From Chinchilla lanigera (taxonomy: Eukaryota > Chordata > Mammalia > Rodentia > Chinchillidae), in contig NW_004955436.1 of assembly GCF_000276665.1 (NCBI RefSeq), positions 21,482,922-21,546,921 of the forward strand: DNA of 64,000 nt, written 5' to 3'. A model generated the notes under the pieces. It saw only the letters and a list, made by a program, of their open reading frames with translations. It was not told the origin of the DNA and made no database searches. Below, piece by piece: positions 1 to 10,190 of this stretch; position 1 is the stretch's first letter, and each line of letters begins with the position of its first letter. The translations under genes were made by a program, and so were the position numbers.

Positions 1-17
1 CCCCTTAAAAAGAGGAA

Positions 18-197
18 TAGCAGTGAGGTGTGACAGCATACAGCTGTAACCCCAGCACTCTGGGAGGCTGAGGCAGCAGGATGACAAGTTCCAGCCCAAC
101 TTGGAACTTACTGATTTAGTGAGACCCTATCTAAACCTCCCTGCTGCAAACAAAAACAAAAACAAAAACAAAACAACAACAACAAAAAAAAAAAAAA
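18..197 (+). repeat. B1 SINE, diverged, with A-rich tail
   Basis: A 7SL-derived B1 body is recognisable ('ccagcactctgggaggctgaggcagcagg', then a 'gtgagaccctatct' end) followed by an (AAAAC)n/(AAC)n/poly-A tail. The left end is degenerate. It lies next to the broken 3' end of the GPALPP1 pseudogene. Confidence 0.85.
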
Positions 198-217
198 CTA
201 AAGAAAGGATTGGGGAT

Positions 218-955
218 GTTCAATTCTCTAGATTTTTTTTTTATTAGGGCTTTTTTCTGAGCATCATCAAATTGATTCGCCTTGAGATCCTTATCACTGT
301 CAAATGTCATTCTCTCTTGGGGCTTATTTTTATCTGCAGTGGCCTTATTTAATTTTTTTGGGTGAATGTCCATAATTGATTCTGATCGTTTAGATTCACT
401 GTGTAAGGCTACTTGCTCAGCCAGCCTCTTATCTCATTCTGAAAATACACACTCCTCGTCCTTCGTGTTAAATGACTTCCTTGCTCCTTGTGTCCCCTTA
501 GCTTTCCTCTCCCTGCCAGCCGGAGCATCTGCCCAGACTGGCCGATCTGCACATCTGTCGTCAGCTCTTCTCTTCAAGGCCGTTGGCCCAAGAACAAAGG
601 CTTTCATTTCTGGAGGAAGCTCAATCCTCCGTGACTCCCTTGGAATTGCTTTCAGTGAAGCATCATCTACGTTAGGTTTTCTTCCATTCTCTGGACCCTG
701 TTTCCAAACTCTTTGTTGCACTGTACTTAACTGATCTCTTGGCAGGCATCAGTCCAATGGTGTTCTCATCTTCCCTGCTGTTTCTTTCTGAGAGTTGAAT
801 ATGATCCTTGTCCTGGATCCCCTCTGCCTCGGTCACTTTTCTGTGTTGAGTTAATGAAACAAGGGGGCAATACAGGACCTATTATAGGCCGGGTCTTGGG
901 TCCCACTCCTTTTTCTCTCCTGTCCCAGCCCCATCAGGTCCCTCACCATCCATGG
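218..955 (-). pseudogene. GPALPP1: Processed pseudogene of GPALPP1 (GPALPP motifs-containing protein 1)
   Basis: Minus-strand translation follows the GPALPP1 protein almost continuously with no introns, which marks a retrocopy. Pieces in order: PIIGPVLPPCFINSTQKS (a GPALPP repeat, plus-strand 864-889 onward), GLMPAKRSVKYSATKEF, IELPPEMKAFVLGP, LKRRADD, RERKAKGTQGARKS, DKRLAEQV, SESKRSESIMDIH, DKNKPQERMTFD and FDDAQKKALIKK. It is dead: a TGA interrupts the frame at plus 434-436, frameshifts lie near the middle (between the KEFGNRVQRM-like and IPRES parts) and at the lysine run before SREL, and the last dozen codons are missing next to the B1. No poly-A tail or TSD is visible, so the 3' end was lost. 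The first third of the gene is also absent or unrecognisable beyond about 955. Family assignment rests on recalled GPALPP1 sequence. The parent gene is not in this window. Confidence 0.88.
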
Positions 956-1081
956 TGGCAGACACTGGTTACACATACAATTCTACATGCGCACGTCAGA
1001 TCTAACCTGACCTCGAGGTACAGCCAAGGCCCTAAGTTTTTTGGGCACTGACCAATGACGCATTTGCCTGTGGTTGGCTGA

Positions 1082-1158
1082 AAGGGTTGGAGATGCAGCT
1101 CAATGAAAAGGTCCTGAGTTCAATTCTCAGTTAAAAGTACATAAATAAATAAATAAAG
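1082..1158 (+). repeat. Degenerate ID SINE
   Basis: 'gggttggagatgcagctcaatg…ggtcctgagttcaattctcag' keeps tRNA-like A-box and B-box spacing but lacks part of the middle. It ends in an (ATAA)n tail. This is an old copy. Confidence 0.6.
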
Positions 1159-1749
1159 GAGTAGGGAGAAAGTATAGCTAATTAGACAGTACTCATTTAA
1201 TAGTGTGCCTTTATCAGACATGTTTATCTACCTATATGCAAAGTTTTCATTCTGAGTTCATAGAATGCCTGAATTTTGCCATCTTTCTTTGCTTACATAA
1301 TGTTTAATGAAAGTACAAAATTATCATAACAGATATGAATGGCAGAAATATATTGAGAAAACACCCCAGACGATTCTTGGTAAAGAGATCGGAGAACTTG
1401 AGGGAGCAGCCCGACACCCTCGGAGGCTTCCCCTTGAGAGGTTTGCCATGTGACCTTTGCCATGTGACCTTTACCCTGTGACCCATGCAACACTTCCTGC
1501 AGAAACAGGAAGTCCAAGAGGAGTGAGACTGTACCATGAAAATGGTTGCCCACCCCAGTGTCCAGCAAAAGCCTCTCTTAATCCATCAGATAGATGGGCC
1601 TTTCCTTAGTGTCTTTCTTTATGTATTATTATAGTAAATGCAGTTTTTTTGGTAATCTGTCACCTCACCTAAAATACATGCTAGAAATCATTCTATGGCA
1701 TTGAATCCATTTGCATCTCATTCTCACCCAGCAAAATGAGACTAGAGCT

Positions 1750-1820
1750 AGAGGAAAGGAAGGAACAAGAGAAGGAAGGAAAAAAGAAAACAAGGAAAAA
1801 GGAAAAGGAAAGAAGTGTTA
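1750..1820 (+). repeat. Polypurine (GA-rich) tract
   Basis: About 70 bases almost wholly A/G with an irregular 'gaagg/aaagg' pattern. It is low complexity with no coding signal. Confidence 0.8.
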
Positions 1821-2222
1821 AAATAGAAGTGGCTTCACAAGAGTCAGGGAAGATTTTTCTGACCCTCCTCCTATTGCAGATCCTGTAGTTGGCACAGGAA
1901 CCCAAGGAGGAGTTGCCAGTGTGCGCCTCTCTTCATGTGGGTGCTCTCAGGTCAGGACCCAGAACCACGAATTCTGCAGCCCTCATTCTCTGAGAAAGGT
2001 AATCTTGGCCTCTTTCTCTTCCCCTCCTCCTCTCACTTCCTCCCCTATTTTTCCCTCCTTTGCATTCCTGCACTGTGTCTCTCTGTGACTTAACATGGGC
2101 ACATTGCATAAGCACAGTGACACATTAGATCTTTAGGTGTCTGGTTCTGTGAGAGCGAAGACTACACATATCCCAGGGGGCCCCTGCTGCCCAGTCAGTC
2201 CCCTACCCACTGTCCCTTAACC

Positions 2223-2495
2223 TGTAGGGAGCTGCTGAAGCTGGAAATACTTTGGTCCTGAGAAAAACATCCTGCCTGAGACAATTCCAGTCATTAGTTG
2301 CTAGGTGCCCCTGTGTCTCGTGATACTAACTTTGTCAAAAGTATAAGTAAGAGCCCCTACTGTTGTTGTTCAGTTCCTCTTCTCCCATCCAGAAAGAGCC
2401 CTCCACATGACCTCAGCTTTGTCTCTTGTCTTATTTTCTGAACCCCTTTGCAATTTGTCCCCAGGACCATCCCCAGGACCATGCAAGTTGAGGCA
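2223..2495 (+). mobile_element. 5' LTR of a class II (ERVK/beta-like) endogenous retrovirus
   Basis: The LTR is proposed to start at 'TGTAGGGAGC', which resembles IAP/ERVK LTR starts, and to end at 'gaggCA' just before the primer-binding site. A TATAAG promoter motif sits at 2342-2347, followed by a T-rich, pyrimidine-rich R/U5-like stretch. Length is about 273 bp. No matching 3' LTR was found in the window. Boundaries are inferred from the TG…CA rule and the position of the primer-binding site. Confidence 0.6.
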
Positions 2496-2498
2496 AAT

Positions 2499-2516
2499 TG
2501 GTGCCTGTACAGGAAC
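2499..2516 (+). other. Retroviral primer-binding site, tRNA-Lys3-like
   Basis: 'tggtgcctgtacaggaac' matches the canonical tRNA-Lys(UUU) primer-binding site at 14 of 18 positions. Three of the four mismatches are transitions, as expected of an ageing copy. It lies three bases after the proposed LTR end. Confidence 0.65.
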
Positions 2517-3000
2517 CGATCTGGTCAGGAAAACTGGTACACATTGGGGTGCTTCTCAAATTTGTGTGCAGCAGGGGCAGAAGTGCATTTGTAGGTCAAT
2601 ATTCAGCATAGGGGTGCTGTATTGGCAACTACTGAGTACAAAAATTGTGATATTTAAAAAGAAAAGAAAAGAAATAGGACTCAAAGAAGCAAAAAGGAAA
2701 AAGGTGAATTCATTTACCAGTAGCTGAAGATGGGACAAACAGAGTCTCAAGAATCACAGATGTATATGTACGTAGAAGTGTTTTCTGCATGTTTGATTGC
2801 TGCATTTACTTTCCTTTTCTGGATTTTGGTTAGAAGGGGTTTTACAACCACAAAGGATTTGGCTCAGCGCACTACTTTAAAATCAAACGCTCAGTGGGGA
2901 AAGGAGGGTGGAACAAAGGTGCTACCGATAGAGCTTAAATCTTCTAACTTTGCTTGGTTGGATAAGGAAGACAAAAAAGAAAATTCTTTTAAATTGTGCT
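2517..3000 (+). pseudogene. gag: ERV leader and 5' gag (matrix) remnant
   Basis: After the leader an ATG at 2730 opens a reading frame of about 90 codons that begins MGQTES, a typical gag N-terminal myristoylation signal (Gly2, Ser6). A matrix-like stretch follows with a strongly hydrophobic segment (roughly residues 18-33). Similarity to betaretroviral matrix fades after about 45 codons and the frame closes near 3000. Capsid and nucleocapsid are not recognisable. It is a truncated relic and cannot make a functional Gag. The leader (2517-2729) is A-rich and noncoding. Confidence 0.6.
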
Positions 3001-3299
3001 GAACTGGCTTGGAGCAGCACGGCACCCCCAGGGAGAGGGGTGCAGGCTGGGTGCAAGGAGGGCCCTGTGCTCCGGTCCTAGGTGGACTCAGCTGGGGTTT
3101 CCCAGGTGCTCGTGGGTCTTCGGGCCTGGTCCAGCCACAGCTACTGACATGAGCCACCAACCACAAGCCTGGGCTCCCTGGGCTGAATAGGTGGGATATG
3201 ACTGTGGTATGCCCTGGTTCTTGCCACGGTATGCGGTGTGCACGTTCTTGGCACCAAAAGCTTACACAGTGCAAACAGTGCCTGCGCTTAGAACTCCAG

Positions 3300-3830
3300 C
3301 AGCAACAAGGCAGCAGTGACCAGAGCAGAGCGACAACTGGCCAGTGCCCGGGGTCAGCCAGCGCAGCTGTGGCTGCATCCCCTGGGGGAGGGGGAGGTGC
3401 AGGTGATGGAGCCCATTCCCGACAGGAAGGCAGGTCAATGAGCCACTGCCAGCAGCTCACTCAGCCCCAAGGTGACCGAGCAGAAGCTGCAGCCAGAGGC
3501 AGGAGCCCAAATGCAAAGAGGGCTCCAGGTTTTGCCCTGTCCTTGATTTGGACTATACAGGGAAAATCAAGTTTATGGCTCAATTTACTCAAAATACTGC
3601 TCAAATCACCCCAGACTTTCATATTGCTCAATTGGTCATTCTTCCCTTAATGAGAATTAAAAAATTATAAATAAAAAAGGGGATCCAAAGGTTTTGGGTT
3701 TTCTTATATATGTTGGGTTGAAAAATAGAAATTAATTACTTAAAGGAAAAACATTTTAAAGGGCTTCTAGACACAAGTGCAAATGGCCTCTGGGTGTGGC
3801 AGCTGCAGGTCCCCAGTAGCAAAGGTGCTA
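3300..3830 (+). pseudogene. pro: ERV pro-region remnant: dUTPase C-terminal part and start of protease
   Basis: Frame 2 from 3545 reads DLDYTGKI … ITPDFHIAQLVILPL, the C-terminal dUTPase signature of beta-type retroviruses. Just upstream, in another frame, 'GLQVLP' fits the preceding dUTPase motif, so a frameshift lies near 3543. The same frame 2, after stops at 3668-3670 and 3719-3721, reads HFKGLLDTSAN (about 3752-3784), a decayed aspartic-protease active site (LLDTGAD type) with the catalytic Asp codon at 3770-3772. The order dUTPase then protease matches a betaretroviral pro gene. Frameshifts and stops make it non-functional. What follows 3830 is not recognisable as retroviral. Confidence 0.72.
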
Positions 3831-4120
3831 GGTTGCTGACCTGGCAAAGGGCAGACATGTGAAAGGTGATGTCGTGGGTGTGTCACATGTGTAGAACCTC
3901 GCACGCACTAGCCCCACACACCATCAAAATGCTGTCCATCACAATGATAAGATACAGTGCCCTGTGTTCTCTTCTAGCAGGCTGAATACAGCATGTTTGT
4001 GTTCAGGAAAGCAAACTGACTAACAAACTTCTAGTCACTTCTTTCTAAAGATAAATTACTACATAGCTTTCTAAATAAATTATCTCAGATAGGGAATTTT
4101 TTTTTATTTTATCTTTTAGA
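3831..4120. other. No recognisable feature
   Basis: AT-rich unique sequence between the ERV remnant and the SINE cluster. It might hold decayed ERV sequence, but nothing can be identified. Confidence 0.5.
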
Positions 4121-4121
4121 G

Positions 4122-4293
4122 AGAGGGTTGCACAAGGTCCTGGGTTTGATCCCCAGCACCACAAAAAAACAGAAAACAGAACAAACATGGGCTGGAGATG
4201 TACTCAGTAGTAGAGTGCTTGACTAGCATGCACAAGGCCCTCAGTTCAATGCCCAGTACCACCAAAAGAATAAATACATAAAATAAATAAATA
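4122..4293 (+). repeat. Two old ID SINEs in tandem (partial + full)
   Basis: A 3' half-ID ('gcacaaggtcctgggtttgatccccagcacc' region, about 4122-4172) is followed by a full ID from 4189 ('gggctggagatgtactcagtag…ttcaatgcccagtacc') with an (AAAT)n tail. Both diverge from the young copies elsewhere. Confidence 0.8.
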
Positions 4294-4424
4294 GAGACAG
4301 AATATTGCTATGTAGTTCAAGATGACCTTGAACTCATGATGTAGCTGATACTGACCTTGAACCCATGGTGATCCTCCTGCCTCAGCCTCCCAAGTACAGG
4401 TATGCACAACCACATCTGCCTAGG
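4294..4424 (-). repeat. B1 SINE, antisense
   Basis: The plus strand shows 'gagacagaatattgctatgtag … cctcagcctcccaagtacagg … caaccacatctgcctagg', a reverse-complemented B1 with internal duplication. It abuts the tail of the preceding ID. Confidence 0.85.
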
Positions 4425-4569
4425 TGAATATGTCTACATGTAGACTCCAAGTAATAGGTGACAAAAGTATAACTTCCATAGTAAAACCAAAATGTCAGGG
4501 GTGTTCAGGATGTCTCCCCTGGGTCTGGGTTATCTCATTGTATGCTCCTGAACATCTATGCATGCTAAT

Positions 4570-4745
4570 GTGGTATTTATTGGATATTTACTAGGAACCA
4601 CGTCCTACACTAAGGTCTTTACATGTATTGGCTAATTTAAACTTCACAACAGCCCTATGAATTGAGGGACATCATTATTCTTTCTGTTCAGAGGAGGAAA
4701 CCAAGGCACAGATAGATGAAGTGACCTGCTCAGAAGTACATGTCC
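4570..4745 (+). repeat. MIR SINE
   Basis: The MIR core is recognisable: 'tttacatgtattggctaatttaa', then 'cacaacagccctatga', then 'gaggaaaccaaggcacagata'. This is an ancient mammalian-wide element. Confidence 0.8.
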
Positions 4746-6789
4746 TTGGCAACCCCGAAGCTACCCAAGTTCAGGGTTTACCAGGATGACTCACAAGACT
4801 CGCTACAGTTGTATGCATGGCCATGATGTATCATGGGGAAAAGACAGAGCAAAGCAAGGACACGGAAAGGCACACAGAGCAAAGTCCAAGGGAAGCCGGC
4901 ACCTGCTGGAGAGTCCCGCCCTGTGCAGTCCCACGAATGCACTTATGCCTGCGGGTGACAACTACACACTGAGAGGGGCCCCCAGGGTGGGGGTCATGCA
5001 GCAGCCTCTGCCCAGACCTCAGCAGGTGCCGAGCACAAATCACACTGTGTGCAAAGCAGTTCAACACCGAGACCCGCTCATCGGTTCAGGAAACGCAGGG
5101 AACCCTCCTGAAATCCAAGGTCAACTGTGCCAGCCAGGGGCTTGCAGGGAGGTCTCTCTGAGGAGTGGCAGTGGAACTGACTGCAACAACTCCTTTTTCT
5201 GTTCCTTTGCCTACTAAATAGAAGAGCTGGGCCTACATTCAGGAGGCCACACAAGGAGCATCTGCTGTCACTTCGGACCTGTCAGGTGCCCCGATCCAGA
5301 CAGATCCAGGAGCCAGGAACCCGGGGTGAGAGTTTGGCGGGGGGTAGGGGTCATTATCCTGTGGTGACAGCGAAAACTGTGTGATTGGCAAGATGCACAC
5401 AGAGTGGCGGCTCTGACTCACCTTGGTGCCAGCCACTCAGCCTGGTGGTCACCCGTCCCAGGCCTGGGGGAAGAAGAGCAAGGACAGGTTGCTACAAAAG
5501 CACCAGATGCCTCAGGCTACCATGCAGGTCTCCCTTGCCTGATCCTCAGTCTGTAAAGTGTTCAGAGCAACCTGGCATGCACCAGCCCTCCCTGCATGGC
5601 CAGGGGCTGCTTTCCCCTCCGTCTACCGCCCTGCAGCTATCCAGTAGTTCAAGGTTTTTCTGCTTCTTCTGCAGCGCACAGCCTCTTCTCAAGCACTCGG
5701 CTTTGGTCCTTCGCTTCTTCCTTTATGCCCGAATGCAGGGACCCAGCTGGTCCCATCTTTCCCCTCCCGAGCTCACTGCCTTTCTAGTCACCATGAAGGT
5801 AAGTCTTCAGGTCTCCTGATCTGAAATGATCAGTTGCTTATCGCTAGTATGCAGTGACTGTGACACCAGTAACGAACACGGGCTCCTGGAATCCCGTCAG
5901 CTGTGGACAGCTCAGGGCTGCTGAGCGCTGCAGCTCTGAAGGGGAGGGAGATGTTGGCCTTCAGCGAACTCCCCGGGCTGAACTCAACAGTGAAGAGCGG
6001 GTAGGACAGGACGTGATGATGGTCCCCCTCCTGGGGATCAAGCTTGTAGCACTGAGGACCTCAGCCAGAGCAGCTCGCGGGTCACATGACCCTGGTTACA
6101 TTTCTTCATGTCTCAGGCTCACAATGCCCTCCTCTCTGTGTGAATTTTCTTTCCCTTTCCTGTCTCCAGTGGTGACGGAATTCACCACATGGTGTCCGTC
6201 TTAAAACCACAACAGCAGAGGATTGAGCCGTTTAGGGCTCCCAGGCAAAGAGCCAGAGAATGCAGAGGACAGACACAAAGCAAAAGGAGAGAGCCAGTGC
6301 TTTGCAGAGGTACCAAGAGCCCTCCCGGCTCTGAATCCCACGTGTCCACACAGGCAGCGTCCTGTCTCTGCCCCTCTCACACTCCAGAGGGTCCTTGGAT
6401 TCACTTGCTGAAATCACTGGATTCTCCTTTGGGGGCTGCCGCTAACGAGCCGGGGCCGACTCCCCAGGCTGGCCAGGGCCTGTTGGCCGGGGCTTACCGC
6501 CTTCCTTGTTCTACCGTGCATTTTCCCTGACTGTCACTCCCAACTGCAGTAAGCTAAGTGTTCCCGAGTAGTAAATAAATAGCAGGCAAAGTGTGCATAG
6601 CCCATGGCTCTTGCAACAGGGTAAACAGAGATTAAAGAAGTGATGATCAGAGGGAGGCTTGTTACAAAGGCGGGACCAAAGAAGTCGACAGAAGGGAACT
6701 GGACCCAGGGAGAGACACACAGTGCTCTGAAGAAGCTGAAGCAGGCAGATACAGGTGGGGCAATTGGGGAGCAGACAGGGCTCGGATCT
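4746..6789. other. About 2 kb of unique, moderately GC-rich sequence
   Basis: Several 60-145 codon open frames exist on both strands, but they overlap, lack recognised domains and show no codon pattern. No SINE, gene or exon is recognised. It may be ordinary intergenic or intronic DNA. Confidence 0.5.
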
Positions 6790-6900
6790 GGGGTTTTGCA
6801 CCTTAACCTAAAGACAAGGGAGCCCAGTGAAGGACTTCAAGTATACTAATTTGCTCAGGTCTGTATTTTAAAAAGGAAGATTATGGATCCTGGGTAGAGG
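6790..6900 (+). repeat. Fragment of an ancient mammalian interspersed repeat
   Basis: 'gggagcccagtgaaggacttcaag … ggtctgtattttaaaaaggaagat' follows the 'ggaagccattggagggttt…ttttaaaaggatcactc' pattern of a widespread old mammalian repeat whose name I cannot give securely. A similar fragment is near 14455-14500. Confidence 0.4.
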
Positions 6901-6902
6901 CT

Positions 6903-7132
6903 GTGTACATGTGTGCATGTGTGTGTGCGTGTACGTGTACATGTATGTGTGGATGGGTGTGTATGGGAGGGGAAGAAAGGAGGCTCTCTTCTTAGACTGG
7001 ATCAAAGATGGAGCTCCAGGACAGGTGGGGGACTTGCTTGGGGGACTGGTATGGGAGCGCTGCGTTCTGACACATGTGTGTGCGTGTGTGCACGGGCGCA
7101 GGTGTTTATGCGTGTACATGATAAGTGTATGG
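6903..7132 (+). repeat. Two imperfect (TG)n/(ACATG)n tracts
   Basis: Degenerate TG-rich stretches at about 6903-6966 and 7073-7132 flank 100 bases of purine-rich sequence. Confidence 0.75.
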
Positions 7133-7330
7133 GGGCTGATGGGAGGAAATGGATGAACAAATTGTATTTTGGACCTGCTCACTTTGAGTTCCCAGCATCA
7201 GCAGGACACAGACCTTAGACAGCTCTCCACTTCATGTTTTTTGAGAAAACTCCCCTGCTACAAAAAAGGAAGAGACATTTGCGTTGCTTCATCTAGCAAA
7301 TATTATTTTTACTTTTAGAACCATCACTCT

Positions 7331-7433
7331 AGGAGCTAGGGTTGCGGCTCAGTGGCGGAGCCCTTGCCTGGCATGCACAAAGCTAATGAGGGTTTGACCC
7401 CCAGAAGCACAAATATTTTTAAAATTAAAAAAT
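7331..7433 (+). repeat. Old ID SINE with TSD
   Basis: 'gagctagggttgcggctcagtggcggag…' then 'gggtttgacccccag' and an A/T-rich tail. It is flanked by the 8-bp duplication 'atcactct' at 7323-7330 and 7434-7441. Confidence 0.8.
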
Positions 7434-7688
7434 ATCACTCTGATTTTTTTTGGTATCTTTCACAAAGTATTTCACTTTTGGCTACATCAGCCTCCTGTTT
7501 AACTGGGAAATTACTTTCTGTTGATACAGTAGGCCTTAAAAACACAGCAGTGACTTGAGAGTGAATAATTCTGAATATGTAAAACTCGATAAGTTGCTTT
7601 GAAGGACATATATGCCATAGACCAATATCGAAGGTTGTTCTATGCTCTGACTTTTCAACACTCAGTTTAGGAATAAAGAATACCTCCT

Positions 7689-7813
7689 CTGTGAGCTGAG
7701 CATGGTGGCACACTCCTGTAAACCCAGCATTTGGGAGGCTGAGGCAGGAGAATTGCCTGGAGTTCAAGGCCAGCCTACACTACATAGAGAGACTGTCTCA
7801 AAAAAAAAAAGTG
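7689..7813 (+). repeat. B1 SINE without internal duplication, with TSD
   Basis: 'gagcatggtggcacactcctgtaaacccagcatttggg … gttcaaggccagcctacactacatagaga' ends in poly-A. It is flanked by 'tacctcct' at 7681-7688 and 7814-7821. This copy lacks the internal duplication seen in most other B1 copies here. Confidence 0.9.
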
Positions 7814-7908
7814 TACCTCCTGCTTGAAAGAAATCACAGGCTCTGGGAAAGGAGAAAGGTAAATCTGATCACTGTAACTTCAACTATGGAACAAGCTAAT
7901 GTCAAAGT

Positions 7909-7947
7909 ATATTTTGTTTACTGCTCTTCAAAGGAGGCATTCACAGG
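7909..7947 (+). repeat. Upstream copy of a dispersed ~38-bp direct repeat
   Basis: Nearly identical to 8539-8576: the shared core is 'actgctcttcaaagg' then 'ggcattcacagg', with one substitution and a one- or two-base indel. It belongs to no recognised SINE. Confidence 0.75.
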
Positions 7948-8157
7948 GGCCCAAATATTAGGCTGGGCTTTGCATTTTGCAGTATTTCAGTAATTCTGAA
8001 CTCTGCATTTCTGTGAGTCACTGAATATCTCAACAGTACCACAGGGTGGCAGCACGATGTCATAAAAGGAAGATTTTATTTATTTATTTTTTTCCTGAGT
8101 CCAAGTGGAACCTGAAGGCTAGAGAGCAGCTGAAACAGAACTTTTCTTCATAGTCTT

Positions 8158-8290
8158 ATGAAAGGAAGGAATAAGGTAGGGAAAGAGGTAGCAAAGGGAG
8201 GAAGAAAAGATAGAAAGTGAGGTAGATGAAATGTGGGAGGGAAGGAAATTAAAACAGAAAGTAAAAGAAAAACAACAAAGAAAAATTCAC
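8158..8290 (+). repeat. Polypurine tract
   Basis: About 130 bases dominated by A and G ('gaaaggaagg…gggaggaag…gggagggaagg'). Confidence 0.8.
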
Positions 8291-8538
8291 ATCCAACTAG
8301 ATTACACTGAACTCTACAGAAAAAAATAACCAAGCACCGTGTGGGAAATTTCCGAGAGAGGAAGCCGGTGCCATAACCACATTTCTTCACAGCCTGGACG
8401 TGTGAGTGTGAGGTAGACATCTGACCTTCTCACAGCAGTTGTCTCTTCGGGGAGCCATGAGAGTGAACTGACAAGGTCTGTGCTCCCCTTCTTTCAGTCA
8501 GTCTAACGGTCGCATGACCGCCAGCTTGAATTTAAAAT

Positions 8539-8576
8539 ATATTTTGTTCACTGCTCTTCAAAGGGGCATTCACAGG
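8539..8576 (+). repeat. Downstream copy of the dispersed ~38-bp direct repeat
   Basis: Matches 7909-7947 in the same orientation, about 630 bp away. Flanking sequence differs apart from weak similarity for about 20 bases downstream. Confidence 0.75.
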
Positions 8577-8862
8577 CCTTTCCACATTTAGTCGTGTAAG
8601 GAAATAAGTGAGGTTGTTCACGAGAACAACTGTGTTCAGACACACATGGACAGCAGCGTCTCCATGGAACGGAAATGCAAATGGTGCCTCCAGCTGGAGC
8701 CGGCTGCAGACTGGGATGGACTCTTCTGGAGCGGGCTCTTGTTCCTCCATGCCACACTCCTCTCCCTTCCCCTCTTCCTCCTCTGGCCATTTGCTCCCTC
8801 CTTTGTCTAAAGACTTTGGCTTGGCCGAGAGCTCTCAGATGGGTGAGATTTTAGCAATGATG

Positions 8863-9105
8863 GTTGCCTTAGGTTAAGATTTTTCATTGTTGCCATTAAG
8901 AGATATTTGGGGCTAAATAACTCTTTTTTTAAGGAGCGGAACACTGTCCGTTCCACTGTAGGATATTTAGTAACACCCCTGGCCTCTGCCTGCCAGGTGA
9001 AAATAACATCCTGCACTTGTGACATTCAAAAATGTCCCCAGACATTGCAAATGTCCTCTGGACAGAGAGCTTGTCTCCTACCCCCACATGAGAGCCCTTG
9101 CTTCA
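8863..9105 (-). mobile_element. hAT-Charlie-type non-autonomous DNA transposon relic
   Basis: 'ccactgtaggatatttag', 'acacccctggcctctgcctgcc', 'gtgacattcaaaaatgtcccc' and 'agacattgcaaatgtcctctgg' are hallmarks of a common ancient mammalian MER-type hAT family. It is the same family as 57930-58152 in the opposite orientation. Termini are eroded. Confidence 0.7.
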
Positions 9106-9394
9106 GATAAACTAATTATGGGAACGAAGGAAATCCTGAAAATTTTGTTTATCTTACTTTCCTGTTCATGGGCAAGATTCTTATGGAATCATCAGAAAAT
9201 GTGCACTCTTTAAGTCTCTGCTAGAGATTTCCAATCATTAAATCCAGGCATAAAATGCTTTCATGACAGCCCCGATACTGAAATCAGCTGCTGTTTACTG
9301 TGAATGTTGTGTTGGGTAAAAAGCTATGCCAGAAGCAGGGAATGCAAAGAAGTAAGAGTTTCTACAGGAATGAAAACAAGTATTGCTGCTCGAA

Positions 9395-9560
9395 ACTTTA
9401 TTAAGTGCCAGACACAGTTCTGTCTGTTTCTACTCATTTCATTCAAACTACAAATATCTCTGTACAGAAGTATTGTTTACATTCTACCAGTAAGAAACTG
9501 CAGCTGAGAGAAATCTCCTCCCTATCTTGAAGTCATGTTAATAGTACGGCAAATTAAAAT
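9395..9560 (+). repeat. MIR SINE, diverged
   Basis: 'tattaagtgccagacacagttctg', then 'actcatttcattcaaac', then 'agtaagaaactgcagctgag' follow the MIR order. Confidence 0.55.
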
Positions 9561-9879
9561 CCCATCTTTCTAACACCAAGGTTTGGGAATGCTCTCATTC
9601 TAAATAATAAGCCTTAACTAGTTGGGGGAACAGTGTGTGTACACAGGAAATAAGTCTCCTGTTGAAAGACAATAGCTGATCTAATCTAAAGGTCAGACAA
9701 TCGGGAAGATGCATTGTTGGGGACTAGAGCTACTTGAGGGACTTTTACCTGTGTCTTTCAAGACTGAAGGACTAGACAGAGGAGAAGGAGTAGATCCTGT
9801 TCCATAAATAATAAACCTACAAGTGGCAGTGGGACTGCATAAGGGTGTTACCAGAAGGGTAATGTGATGGCCTACATGT

Positions 9880-10190
9880 TCACGTCCCACCCTCCAAGTT
9901 TATATTTGGAACCATAGCCAAATATAATGGTATTGATCAGTAGGGCCTTTGGGAAGTGACATGGGGGTGCAGCCCCAATAATGAGAATAATATTCTTAAA
10001 AAAGAAGAGCTTAACCACCCCCTCCATTTGCTCTCTGCCATGAGAGGAAAGAGTGAGACCAGGAAACAGGTCCTCATTAGACACTGGACTTGCTGGCACA
10101 TTGCTCTTGGATTTCCTGCCCTCCAGAACCGTGAGGAATTAGTGAGGAATTAGTCTGTTATGATTTCAAATCTGTTTCTTCTCATAGTCC
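9880..10190 (+). mobile_element. ERVL-MaLR-type LTR (MST/MLT1-like)
   Basis: 'cccaccctccaagtttatatttggaacc … taatggtattgatcagtagggcctttgggaagtgac … tcattagacactggacttgctggcac … ccctccagaaccgtgagg' follows the colinear blocks of an ancient MaLR LTR. Ends are not sharp. Subfamily is uncertain. Confidence 0.65.

Larger units (their letters stand above)
956..2222. other. Unique sequence with minor low-complexity tracts
   Basis: No gene or exon recognised. It contains a degenerate ID (about 1082-1158), three tandem copies of a 14-bp unit of the type 'tttgccatgtgacc' near 1440-1483, a polypurine tract (1750-1820) and a pyrimidine-rich tract (about 2010-2070). Confidence 0.6.

Noticed and set aside
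131..373. 80-codon minus-strand open frame as a small gene
   Set aside because: It is the C-terminal part of the GPALPP1 pseudogene running into a T-rich tract and the antisense of the B1 tail, which create its poly-F/V end.
2730..3002. 90-codon frame starting MGQTES as a live gene
   Set aside because: It is the truncated start of an ERV gag with no continuation. There is no sign of domestication such as a complete domain or intact downstream frame.
5385..5819. 144-codon plus-strand open frame
   Set aside because: No recognisable domain, overlapped by other frames, no splice or retrocopy evidence; compatible with chance in GC-rich DNA.
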